DNA of 64,000 bases. Origin: Candidatus Latescibacterota bacterium (lineage in GTDB: Bacteria > Latescibacterota > MWCZ01). Each line of letters begins with the position of its first letter. The first letter of the stretch is position 1. The position numbers and the translations under genes were made by a program. This document shows positions 26,194 to 34,324 of the stretch, piece after piece. The notes beneath the pieces are model-generated. The model saw only the letters and a list, made by a program, of their open reading frames with translations, had not been told where the DNA came from and searched no databases. The stretch spans positions 1 to 64,000 of the forward strand of contig JAKJDF010000002.1 of the NCBI GenBank assembly GCA_022706085.1. Direction: 5' to 3'.

Positions 26194-26856
26194 TTACGGC
26201 CCTGTCGGGGCGTTGAAGGCCCCTGATCCGAGCAGCGGCGCGACGCCCGACATGATGAACTGGACTCCGACGCAAAGCAACAAAAAACCAAGCACTTTCG
26301 AGAATGCGAGGCGGCTTGTTTCGCTGATATGCTTCTGAAGGGCCGACGCAAACCGAAGAGCGAGGTACGTCACAACTGCGATCGTAATAATGGCTACCCC
26401 GACGGCGACTTCGTTGACGAATCGCTCTGAACGCGCGCTCAGTGTCAGTGTTACTGCGATGGCACCCGGGCCGGACAGGAGTGGCATTGCCATTGGCGTA
26501 AACGCGATGTCGTGCTTTGCGACACCTTCGATCTGTTCGTCGACGGAAAGCCTGTCTGTTCCGCGAAGCATCTCAAGCGCCGCGTACCAGATCATCACGC
26601 CACCGGCGATCCGGATTGCTTCCAGAGTGATGGCAAAAAAACGAAGAATCCAGGTCCCCAAGATTTGAAAAGCGATGAGTGTCACTACCATGTAAACGCA
26701 CGCCAGAAGGGCCTGACGGTTTGTCCATGCAGGTTCCCTGTTCTGGGTAAGTCCGGCGAAACTGAAGGCAGCGGTGATGGGGTCCACGATGGGAAAGAGC
26801 GCGAGAAGAGCGACGCCGTAGTGCCAGAGGCCGGTGAGGAGAAGGTTCGTGTCCAT
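26194..26856 (-). CDS. MarC family integral membrane protein
   Basis: 220 residues with about six hydrophobic helices. MarC signatures: FPIVDPITAAFSFAGLT near the N-terminus and FTPMAMPLLSGPGAIAV in the centre. The physiological role of MarC/YchE proteins is unknown. I chose ATG 26856; an upstream extension to 26931 is not conserved. First gene of the marC-sensor-nitrilase operon, with the operator-like repeats of 26892-26932 directly upstream. Confidence 0.88.
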   Translation of the reverse strand: MDTNLLLTGLWHYGVALLALFPIVDPITAAFSFAGLTQNREPAWTNRQALLACVYMVVTLIAFQILGTWILRFFAITLEAIRIAGGVMIWYAALEMLRGTDRLSVDEQIEGVAKHDIAFTPMAMPLLSGPGAIAVTLTLSARSERFVNEVAVGVAIITIAVVTYLALRFASALQKHISETSRLAFSKVLGFLLLCVGVQFIMSGVAPLLGSGAFNAPTGP

Positions 26857-26891
26857 TTTTCCAACTGGTTTGCAGTCGGCCCGGATAGCCG

Positions 26892-26932
26892 TACACGCTG
26901 GCGTGTAGGAGGCGTGTAGGAAAAGATACACG
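26892..26932. promoter_or_regulatory. Cluster of GCGTGTA half-sites (putative operator)
   Basis: Four heptamer half-sites within 41 bases: TACACGC (26892), GCGTGTA (26901), GCGTGTA (26912) and TACACG (26927). The first two form a perfect inverted repeat with a 2-base spacer, and the middle two form an 11-bp tandem repeat. It is located in the 312-base divergent region between marC and the dehydratase-activase operon, so a regulator bound here could control both. Regulator identity unknown. Confidence 0.5.
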
Positions 26933-27002
26933 TATGCCGGCGTTTGTTCAAAACTACGTCTGAGACCCTGGTTGTCTGGCGAACGGATGGGAACACGTGA
27001 TT

Positions 27003-27022
27003 AATTGCAATTGATTCTCAAT
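27003..27022. promoter_or_regulatory. AT-rich overlapping palindromes, Fur-box-like
   Basis: AATTGCAATT (27003-27012, perfect palindrome) overlaps ATTGATTCTCAAT (27010-27022, 5-bp inverted repeat with 3-base centre). It is strikingly AT-rich in a GC-rich segment and similar in style to Fur-box hexamer arrays. A Fur homolog is encoded at 36478-36987. It lies 147 bases upstream of the activase start. This may equally be part of a promoter. Confidence 0.35.
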
Positions 27023-27168
27023 ACGAAATGCTGCCCCCGCTGTTGCCCTCGCAGTTCGTACGCAAAAACACGCAAATCACCTTCGTGATGCCCCCGCTTC
27101 GCCACCCGAGCCTGTCGAAATGGAGAACTTGTACGGTCGCGCAAGGCAACCGAGGAAAGGACACAAAG

Positions 27169-30100
27169 ATGCTTGCACTGGGACTTGATATTGGCGCGAT
27201 CAGCATCAAACTCGCGCTCGTCGCCGACGGCGAAGACGCCAATCTGGTGCGGGGACTGGTTGACAAGAACAATCAGTACTTCCTGCTGGAAGGCGTCCCG
27301 GAGGGGAGGGTGATCGTTCTGAGCGGGTACCGGCGGTTGTTCGGAAGCCCGCGGCAATCCGCGGAGAAACTGATCGCGGAGGTGGCGGCCTGTATTCCCA
27401 CAGAAAGAATTTCCTTCGTTGGTCTGACGGGAATCGGCGCGTATCCGATCGCTAAAGCAGCAGGCCTTGCATCCGTCAACGAATTCCGTGCGGTTGCGCA
27501 GGCAGTCGGATATCTTCACCCCGAGGTAGAGACGATTTTCGAGATGGGCGGGGAGAACTCGAAATTCATCCGGCTGGCGCGGGACCATCAGACCGGAGAT
27601 GTTGGAATCGCGGATTACGAAAAGAACGGTGATTGCGCGGCGGGCACCGGATCGTTCATTGACCAGCAGGCTGCGCGTCTCAAGTTCTCCATCGAGGAGG
27701 TAGGCGGTGTGGTCTCGGGTGCGGGCAAGCCGCCGACAATCGCCGGAAGATGTTCTGTGTTCGCGAAGTCAGACATGATCCATGCCCAGCAGAAGGGGTA
27801 TCAGCCACCAGAAATCCTGAAAGGTCTCTGTGAGGCGGTTGCAAGGAACTTCAAAGGGGCAATCACGAAGGGGAAAGAGATCAGGCCGCCCATCGCATTT
27901 GTCGGGGGTGTTGCCGCGAATGCGGGCGTGGTTGGCGCCATGCGGACCGTGTTTGATCTGGAAGAACAGGACCTTTTCGTTCCTCCCGCATACGCCTGGA
28001 TGACGGCCATTGGCGCCGCCTTGCTGGCACCTGCCGACGAAAAAGGTGACCGGGTGGAGGAGTTTTTCCGACTTCGCGCCAGGGTCCCGGGGGCGGCACA
28101 CGTCCTTCCGACGGTACAGAAACTGAGCATGGACAGGGTGATTTCGCTTCGAGATCACGTGAAGCCGTACACGTTCGAAGGCAAGCCGTTGCCAGTTCCG
28201 GTTCATCTGGGAATTGACATCGGTTCCGTCAGCACCAACCTGGTGGTAATCGACGATAACGGGGACCTGGTGTACGAGATTTACACGTATACCCAATCCC
28301 GGCCTATTCAGGTGGTGAATGCGGGGCTGAGGGAAATCCGCGACGCGATCGGAGACAAAATCAGCGTACAGTCCGCTGGAACCACGGGAAGCGGCAGGGA
28401 ATTGATCGGGCTCTTGATAGGCGCGGACACGATCAATGATGAAATCACTGCGCACAAAACCGGGGCGAGTTATGTCGGAAATCGCCTGATCAACACCAAA
28501 CCGGACACGATTTTCGAGATTGGCGGGCAGGATTCCAAGTTCATCAGCCTGAATGAAGGTGTCGTTGTTGATTTCACGATGAATGAGGCGTGTGCGGCGG
28601 GAACGGGGAGTTTCCTTGAAGAACAGGCCATGAAACTCGGCGTCCAGATAAAAGGGGAGTTTGCACGCCGCGCCCTGTCGGCGGAATCTCCGACCAAGAT
28701 GGGCGAGCGCTGTACGGTGTTCATGGAAAAGGACGTCACCGCCTACATGCAGCAGGGCGCCACCGTAGATGAGATCTGCGCCGGCCTTGCGTACTCCGTT
28801 GCTCTCAACTACCTGAACCGCGTCGTGCGCGGGAGACCGATCGGGGAACATGTGTTTTTCCAGGGGGGAACTGCTTACAACGACGCCGTTGCGGCGGCGT
28901 TCACGCAGATCCTCGACCGCCCCGTAATCGTTCCGCCTCACAATGGCGTCATCGGCGCCATCGGGATGGCCCTTCTGGCGAAGGACGCGGTCGCGCGCAA
29001 AGGGGAACGGACTTCATTCCGCGGATGGAGCCTGGACGCGATCAACTACGAGCTTCGAGAGTTCACCTGCAAAGGTTGTTCGAACCACTGTGACATACAG
29101 CAGTTTGACGTGGAGGGAGAGAAAACCTACTGGGGAGACAAGTGCTCGGACCGGTACCGGAAGAGCGCGAAGGTGAACAAGAAGCCGGTGATCGAAGACC
29201 TGGTAGCGCGGCGGATGGAGGCGTTACTTGACGGGTACCACGAGCCTTCGGTGAGCGGCCGTGTACGCGTGGGTATTCCCCGGGCGATGTACTTCTACGA
29301 CTGGTTCCCGTTCTGGAAGGCCTATTTTACGGCTCTTGACGTGGATGTGGTGCTGAGCGACACCACGTCGAAACAGGTCATAAACGAGGGCACGGAAGCG
29401 GCCGTGGCGGAGCCCTGTTTCCCCATCAAAGTGGCGCACGGGCATGTGCACAACCTGCTGGCGAAGCAGGTGGATTTCGTCTGGGTGCCCAACATGATCG
29501 ACGGGGAGACGGAATTCCCGGAGACGAACTCCATGCTGTGCCCGTGGGGACAGACGATGCCGTTCGTATTCCGCGCGGCACCGAAGTTCGAGTCCCTTGC
29601 CGACAAGTGGATTCTTCCGACATTGCACCCGCGGCGAGGCGAGGTGGTTATTGAGCGGGAGTTGTGGCCTGTTTCAGAGATGTTTGGTGCATCGGTGGGG
29701 CAGCATCGTCGCGCGGTGAATGCGGGTTACGAGGCCACCCGTCGCTTTCGCGCGCGGTTACTCGCGCTGGGACAGGAGGCACTGGCAATCCTGCGCGCGA
29801 AAGACGAGATGGGGATCGTGTTGCTCGGACGATCGTACAACGTCAATGATCCCGGGACCAATCTGAACGTCCCGACAAAGCTTCGCACGCTGTACGGTAC
29901 GAACGTGATACCGATGGATTGTCTTCCGATAGTCGGCATCGACATCAAGGACGTGAACGACAACATGTACTGGAATTACGGCCGCAAAATTCTCCAGGCA
30001 GCGCGGTTCGTTTCCCGACAGCCGAATCTGCGGGTTATCTACATCACGAATTTCAAATGCGGTCCGGATTCGTACATCAAGCACTACACGAAAGACGCGG

Positions 30101-30276
30101 CCGGCGGGCCGTTTTTGACCCTGCAGTTCGACGGGCATGCAAACGACGCGGGCACTCTGACGCGCTGCGAGGCGTATCTCGACAGCCAAGGGTTTTTCAC
30201 CCATGAACCGAGGCCTATCGAGAGGTCGGCACAGAAATCGCTTTCACGAACGCGAGAGGAAAGGGTTGAGGCATGA
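27169..30276 (+). CDS. Acyl-CoA dehydratase activase-related protein, double ASKHA ATPase + DUF2229-like region
   Basis: 1035 residues. Two BcrA/BadF/HgdC-type ATPase domains occur in tandem (about 1-330 and 345-625). Each has an ASKHA phosphate motif (LGLDIGAISIKLALV; LGIDIGSVSTNLVVI) and the two cysteines of a bridging 4Fe-4S cluster (GDCAAGTGSF with GRCSVF; EACAAGTGSF with ERCTVF). The C-terminal 400 residues resemble the COG3580/DUF2229 part (FTCKGCSNHCDIQQ, GIPRAMYFYDWFPFW). Such proteins use ATP to energise an electron for difficult reductions or dehydrations. The start ATG 27169 has a GAGGAAAGGA site. It overlaps the next gene by ATGA. No catalytic dehydratase subunits are nearby. Confidence 0.87.
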   Translation: MLALGLDIGAISIKLALVADGEDANLVRGLVDKNNQYFLLEGVPEGRVIVLSGYRRLFGSPRQSAEKLIAEVAACIPTERISFVGLTGIGAYPIAKAAGLASVNEFRAVAQAVGYLHPEVETIFEMGGENSKFIRLARDHQTGDVGIADYEKNGDCAAGTGSFIDQQAARLKFSIEEVGGVVSGAGKPPTIAGRCSVFAKSDMIHAQQKGYQPPEILKGLCEAVARNFKGAITKGKEIRPPIAFVGGVAANAGVVGAMRTVFDLEEQDLFVPPAYAWMTAIGAALLAPADEKGDRVEEFFRLRARVPGAAHVLPTVQKLSMDRVISLRDHVKPYTFEGKPLPVPVHLGIDIGSVSTNLVVIDDNGDLVYEIYTYTQSRPIQVVNAGLREIRDAIGDKISVQSAGTTGSGRELIGLLIGADTINDEITAHKTGASYVGNRLINTKPDTIFEIGGQDSKFISLNEGVVVDFTMNEACAAGTGSFLEEQAMKLGVQIKGEFARRALSAESPTKMGERCTVFMEKDVTAYMQQGATVDEICAGLAYSVALNYLNRVVRGRPIGEHVFFQGGTAYNDAVAAAFTQILDRPVIVPPHNGVIGAIGMALLAKDAVARKGERTSFRGWSLDAINYELREFTCKGCSNHCDIQQFDVEGEKTYWGDKCSDRYRKSAKVNKKPVIEDLVARRMEALLDGYHEPSVSGRVRVGIPRAMYFYDWFPFWKAYFTALDVDVVLSDTTSKQVINEGTEAAVAEPCFPIKVAHGHVHNLLAKQVDFVWVPNMIDGETEFPETNSMLCPWGQTMPFVFRAAPKFESLADKWILPTLHPRRGEVVIERELWPVSEMFGASVGQHRRAVNAGYEATRRFRARLLALGQEALAILRAKDEMGIVLLGRSYNVNDPGTNLNVPTKLRTLYGTNVIPMDCLPIVGIDIKDVNDNMYWNYGRKILQAARFVSRQPNLRVIYITNFKCGPDSYIKHYTKDAAGGPFLTLQFDGHANDAGTLTRCEAYLDSQGFFTHEPRPIERSAQKSLSRTREERVEA

Positions 30277-31568
30277 GGAACACCGGCAACCCGTTGGCGG
30301 GACGCACGCTTTACATACAGCAGATGACCTATGCAAGCACGCACTTGCTCGCAGCCGCGTTCCACTCGGTAGGGATCAACGCCGTTGTGACAGAAGAGAG
30401 TGACGAGAGGACGTTGGAACTCGGCGGCAAGTTTTCGTCGGGGGAGGAATGCCTTCCGGAAAAGATCACGCTGGGCGATTACCTGAAGGTGGTCTTTTCG
30501 GAAGGGTTTGACGCAAGACGGGCCGCGTTTCTCATGCCCACGGCGAACGGCCCGTGTCGCTTTGGGCAGTACAGCGGTCTCCTCAGGAAGGTCCTCAACG
30601 ATCTGGGGCACCACGAGGCACTGATTTTCTCCCCGACAAGCGCGAACGGGTACGATGGTTTCGGAGCGAACGGCAACGTGTTCCTGCGATCCGCATGGCG
30701 AGCGGTGGTCGTGGGTGACGTACTCACGAAGGCATTGCTCAGGACCCGGCCGTACGAGCTGCGGAAAGGAGACACGGACGAGGTGTTTCTGCGCTCGATC
30801 AGGCGCATGGGCGACGTTTTCTCGGAGAAAGTCGAGAGTGCCGGGTCGCAGTTGGAGCGCCTGGTGAGGGCACTTTCGGTGTGCCACGATGAGTTCTGCT
30901 CGTTGCCGGTGGATTTGAGCGAGCCGAAGCCTCTCGTCGGAGTGGTAGGGGAGATTTTCTGCCGTTTGAACGATTTCTCAAATGACTCGATCGTACGCAA
31001 GCTCGAGGAGTACGGGTGCGAAACGTGGCTGTCTGACGTGGCCGAATGGGTGTGGTACACGAATGACGAGGCCAGGGCCAACATGGATGCCGACGGCATC
31101 CTGAAGATCCACCCGAAACGCATCAAGCTCTGGGCGAAAACGACGTTTCAGCGCCACGATGAGCACGCGTTGCTGAGCGCGTTCGGGGATTACTTTGCCG
31201 GTGCCGAGGAAGCAAGCGACGTGACGGAAATTTTGAACGCCAGCCGACCGTATCTGCCGAAGGAGGGTAGCCTTGGCGAAATGGTGCTTTCGTCAGGCAA
31301 AGCCGTCTATCTCTACCTCATGGGAGCGGATGGAATTGTAGACATCAGCCCCTTCACGTGCATGAACGGCATCGTTACCGAGGCAATCTACACCAAGCTG
31401 AGCAAGGATTGCGATGGTATCCCGATCAGAACGTTTTATTTCGACGGAATATCGTCGGACCTTGACCGTGACGTCGGGATTTTCGTGGAACTGGTCAAAA
31501 CCTACCGGCGCAGGAAAAAGATCGCCAGGGTATGGCCGTACCGGAAAGAAACGACCGCCGTGGCCTGA
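30273..31568 (+). CDS. CoA activase/dehydratase-like partner subunit (COG3581-like)
   Basis: 431 residues, starting inside the stop of the activase gene (ATGA overlap), so strictly coupled. Contains the family-like segments SGEECLPEKITLGDYL and MPTANGPCRFGQYSGLL with conserved cysteines, and GIVTEAIYTKL near the C-terminus. In many genomes this domain is fused to the C-terminus of the large activase. Here it is a separate polypeptide. It resembles the HgdB/FldB-like Fe-S proteins in overall style. The reaction is unknown. Confidence 0.82.
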   Translation: MRNTGNPLAGRTLYIQQMTYASTHLLAAAFHSVGINAVVTEESDERTLELGGKFSSGEECLPEKITLGDYLKVVFSEGFDARRAAFLMPTANGPCRFGQYSGLLRKVLNDLGHHEALIFSPTSANGYDGFGANGNVFLRSAWRAVVVGDVLTKALLRTRPYELRKGDTDEVFLRSIRRMGDVFSEKVESAGSQLERLVRALSVCHDEFCSLPVDLSEPKPLVGVVGEIFCRLNDFSNDSIVRKLEEYGCETWLSDVAEWVWYTNDEARANMDADGILKIHPKRIKLWAKTTFQRHDEHALLSAFGDYFAGAEEASDVTEILNASRPYLPKEGSLGEMVLSSGKAVYLYLMGADGIVDISPFTCMNGIVTEAIYTKLSKDCDGIPIRTFYFDGISSDLDRDVGIFVELVKTYRRRKKIARVWPYRKETTAVA

Positions 31569-31585
31569 GCCGGTGCCAGCGTGCC

Positions 31586-31613
31586 GGGGCATTCTACGAT
31601 CGATGAATGCCCC
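31586..31613 (+). terminator. Hairpin after the activase operon
   Basis: A 9-bp perfect stem (GGGGCATTC with GAATGCCCC) with a 10-base loop, 17 bases after the stop codon and followed by a moderately T-rich tract. Confidence 0.6.
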
Positions 31614-31719
31614 TGTTCCCCTTCGTTATCGCCTCCCCGTGGAAAAGATCGACCTCGTCGGTATATTCAGAATTGCATAGCAGTTGCACGTGTCAATCAA
31701 TCCGAACTGGAGGATTCCT

Positions 31720-32778
31720 GTGTACAAGATTGCCGTTATTCCGGGTGACGGAACCGGTCCCGAAGTGGTGGCCGAGGGGCTGAAGTGCCTCGGCGCGGTT
31801 GCGGAGAAGTTCTCATTCAAATACGAGACCACCACGTTCGACTTCGGCGGAGAACGATATCTTCGGACAGGAGAAACGCTTCCTGACGGGGCGCTGGATG
31901 AGCTGCGGAAATTCGATGCGATTTACCTCGGCGCCATTGGCCACCCGGATGTCAAACCTGGCATTCTGGAAAAGGGCATACTCCTGCGAACGCGGTTTGA
32001 GCTTGACCAGTACATCAACCTGCGTCCGGTCAAGCTTTACCCGAATGTGGATTGCCCGTTGAAGGACAAAGGGCCGGCAGATATAGATTTCGTCGTGATC
32101 CGGGAAAACACGGAGGGGTTGTACACGGGGTCTGGCGGTTTCCTCAAAAAGGGCACGCCGGACGAGGTGGCAATCCAGACGTCCATCAACACGCGCAAGG
32201 GCGTCGAGCGCTGCATCCGGTATGCTTTTGAATACACGCGCCGCCGTAACCGGCGGAAAACGCTCACGCTGTGCGGCAAGACGAACGTCCTTACGTTCGC
32301 GTTCGATCTGTGGGAGCGCACGTTTCACGAGGTGGGTGCGGAATACCCGGACATCAAGCGCGATTATGCCCACGTAGACGCCACTACTATGTGGATGGTG
32401 AAGAACCCGGAGTGGTTCGACGTGATCGTCACGGACAACATGTTCGGTGATATCATCACCGACCTCGGCGCGATGATTCAGGGTGGCATGGGCGTCGCCG
32501 CGGGTGGGAACATCAACCCCGAAGGGGTGAGCATGTTCGAGCCGATTGGCGGATCCGCGCCGAAGTATACAGGGCAGGGGGTGATCAACCCCATCGCGGC
32601 GATCGGCGCGGCACAGATGCTGCTCGACACGCTGGGCGAGACGAAGGCGGCGGAGTGCCTTGAAAAGGCGATCATCGAAGTAGTCGGCACGAAAATGAAG
32701 AGCATGTCGGCCGGCAAAATGGGATACTCAACGAGTCAGGTTGGCGATCTTGTGGCGGAAGCGGTGCGCAACGCCTGA
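31720..32778 (+). CDS. leuB: Isopropylmalate/isocitrate dehydrogenase family protein, LeuB-like
   Basis: Beta-decarboxylating dehydrogenase of 352 residues. N-terminal [17 protein letters not shown]; the substrate loop reads [13 protein letters not shown] followed by [15 protein letters not shown], close to the actinobacterial-type LeuB loop rather than the E. coli form. The metal-binding Asp is in [16 protein letters not shown], and the adenine site is [14 protein letters not shown]. It probably oxidises 3-isopropylmalate in leucine synthesis. An isocitrate or tartrate-type substrate is not excluded, because no leuA/leuC/leuD is nearby. The GTG start at 31720 has GGAGG 6 bases upstream; ATG 31684 has no such site. 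Confidence 0.88.
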   Translation: MYKIAVIPGDGTGPEVVAEGLKCLGAVAEKFSFKYETTTFDFGGERYLRTGETLPDGALDELRKFDAIYLGAIGHPDVKPGILEKGILLRTRFELDQYINLRPVKLYPNVDCPLKDKGPADIDFVVIRENTEGLYTGSGGFLKKGTPDEVAIQTSINTRKGVERCIRYAFEYTRRRNRRKTLTLCGKTNVLTFAFDLWERTFHEVGAEYPDIKRDYAHVDATTMWMVKNPEWFDVIVTDNMFGDIITDLGAMIQGGMGVAAGGNINPEGVSMFEPIGGSAPKYTGQGVINPIAAIGAAQMLLDTLGETKAAECLEKAIIEVVGTKMKSMSAGKMGYSTSQVGDLVAEAVRNA

Positions 32779-32796
32779 GAGTAACCTCGCCTTGGT

Positions 32797-32837
32797 AATG
32801 CAGAGGAGCGCGGTTAAGCGCCGCGCTCCTCTGCATT
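32797..32837. terminator. Long perfect-stem bidirectional terminator
   Basis: A 17-bp perfect stem with a 7-base loop sits between the convergent leuB-like and DUF6249-like genes. The stem begins AATGCAGAGG and ends in ATT, giving short A/T runs on both sides. Confidence 0.8.
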
Positions 32838-32852
32838 TCGCATCGCTCTGAA

Positions 32853-33551
32853 CTATGCTGTGGTCCCGTCCTGCGACGGCGGGGTTTCACCCTCTTTGGG
32901 GCCGGTCACCGGTTGTCCGCCGATATACCGCGCGGCCATGAGCAAACCGACGCCCACAAGCATGATCACCAGCCCCCAACCGATCTGACTCCAACCCTCC
33001 TCAAGCACCTTGGCGATGGAGAGCCCCACACCACCGAGCGCCATGATCCATCCCCAGATAACCATCTTCTGAACGCGGGGCGCGGCGGGTTTGGGCTGTG
33101 TCGTCATATCAGGGGGAACGATTCCCTGCGCGATCATGGCAAGGCGCTGTTCGTGCACCAGTTTCGACTGATGCATCCGCCACCGCATCAGGAAGAACAG
33201 CGCGAGGACACATGCGGCGAAGAATGCAACGGGGACGATAATCTCCACCCGGGAATCGGAGGAGGGGATCGTTTCATCGTGGGGAGGACGCTGAAGAGCG
33301 AGAGACGTCTCGATCAAGTCCTGCGTCTGCTCCGGAGTCAACTTCGCCCAGGCTTCCGCCGGCACTGCGGCCAGCGGGTTCTGCACATCCACCCGGGCGC
33401 TGTCTCCTCTCAGGATTTTGATCATTTTCACGATGTTCGAATCACGGCCCACGGTGATCGAATCCATGTCCACCTTGACCGTGACGGCGGATCGCGCCGG
33501 GATACAGAGCGCCAGCAGCGCAGCAAAAACGAATGCAATTCGGCCCCTCAT
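32853..33551 (-). CDS. Exported/membrane protein with DUF6249-like C-terminus
   Basis: 232 residues. Signal peptide (IAFVFAALLALCIPARSA), a 70-residue periplasmic part, a membrane helix near residue 105 (IIVPVAFFAACVLALFFLM), the RLAMIAQGIVPPD motif typical of DUF6249 proteins, then two C-terminal helices (VIWGWIMALGGVGLSI and WGLVIMLVGVGLLMA). GGGAGG precedes the ATG at 33551. Function unknown. The N-terminal part mentions no recognisable domain. Confidence 0.72.
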   Translation of the reverse strand: MRGRIAFVFAALLALCIPARSAVTVKVDMDSITVGRDSNIVKMIKILRGDSARVDVQNPLAAVPAEAWAKLTPEQTQDLIETSLALQRPPHDETIPSSDSRVEIIVPVAFFAACVLALFFLMRWRMHQSKLVHEQRLAMIAQGIVPPDMTTQPKPAAPRVQKMVIWGWIMALGGVGLSIAKVLEEGWSQIGWGLVIMLVGVGLLMAARYIGGQPVTGPKEGETPPSQDGTTA

Positions 33552-33685
33552 AGGTGTAACCTCCCTTGAAAATACCCACCTGCGCACATTGTAGTTCCGC
33601 GCTTCAGATGGTAAGACCGGATGTGCGCGGGAAATGTTACATCCACCAATCGTCTGCCGACGGGGCACCTTACCCGCCGTGCCGA

Positions 33686-34264
33686 TTACCAGCGTGCTCT
33701 GAACGCGGCTTCCTTTTCCAGAGCCGTCGCGCGCTCTTCCATGCCGTAGGAGCGATAGACGGCGCACCACCGCTGGTAGTGCTCGGGAGTACGCATCACC
33801 GGTTCGAAATCCAGTTGGATGTACACTTTCACCGCAGCCGTACGGAATTCGTCGGTGGTGAGACAAACCTCCGGGACTCCCCAATCTCGGAACACGTGGA
33901 GTACCGCGGCACACACCCAGTAGGACAGCCGTTTCCCCTGATGTTCCGGCACAACGGCGACCATGTGGACCGATCCGGTGCGCCAGTCATCGTGTGTTCC
34001 GAGCCACGCACACGCCGTGGCGACCGGTTCGCCTGCGTCCGTGGTCACGAAAAGCAGGCCTTCCGGGTGAAACCTCGGTTGTCCCGTCAGAGTATCTACC
34101 ACCTTCTCTTCCGTATATTCTCCTAAGGCTCCGGCACGGTTTATTATGTCGGCCCACACGCCTTCGTCGCCCCGGACGTAATGCCTGAGGCGGTACCCCG
34201 GAGGCAATGCAACCTCGGGGACGTCCGCGCTGGAACGACGACGCATTTTCAACTGGTCTGCCAT
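33686..34264 (-). CDS. GNAT family N-acetyltransferase
   Basis: 192 residues. GNAT core: HMVAVVPEHQGKRLSYWV is the acetyl-CoA binding motif A (Q-G-K-R), preceded by PVATACAWLG and followed by VCLTTDEFRTAAVKVYIQLDFEP, which is typical of the C-terminal GNAT strand. Substrate unknown. GGAGGTGA directly precedes the ATG at 34264; the longer frame to 34321 is not needed. Divergent from the PBP gene, about 60 bases apart. Confidence 0.87.
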   Translation of the reverse strand: MADQLKMRRRSSADVPEVALPPGYRLRHYVRGDEGVWADIINRAGALGEYTEEKVVDTLTGQPRFHPEGLLFVTTDAGEPVATACAWLGTHDDWRTGSVHMVAVVPEHQGKRLSYWVCAAVLHVFRDWGVPEVCLTTDEFRTAAVKVYIQLDFEPVMRTPEHYQRWCAVYRSYGMEERATALEKEAAFRARW

Positions 34265-34324
34265 TTCACCTCCGTCGAGAATTCGTAATCGTGTGTTGAA
34301 TGGCCGTTTGAGGACAAACAAGGG

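Noticed and set aside
27769-28941. 390-codon minus-strand frame inside the activase gene
   Set aside because: Shadow frame. The plus-strand protein has all expected ATPase and cysteine motifs.
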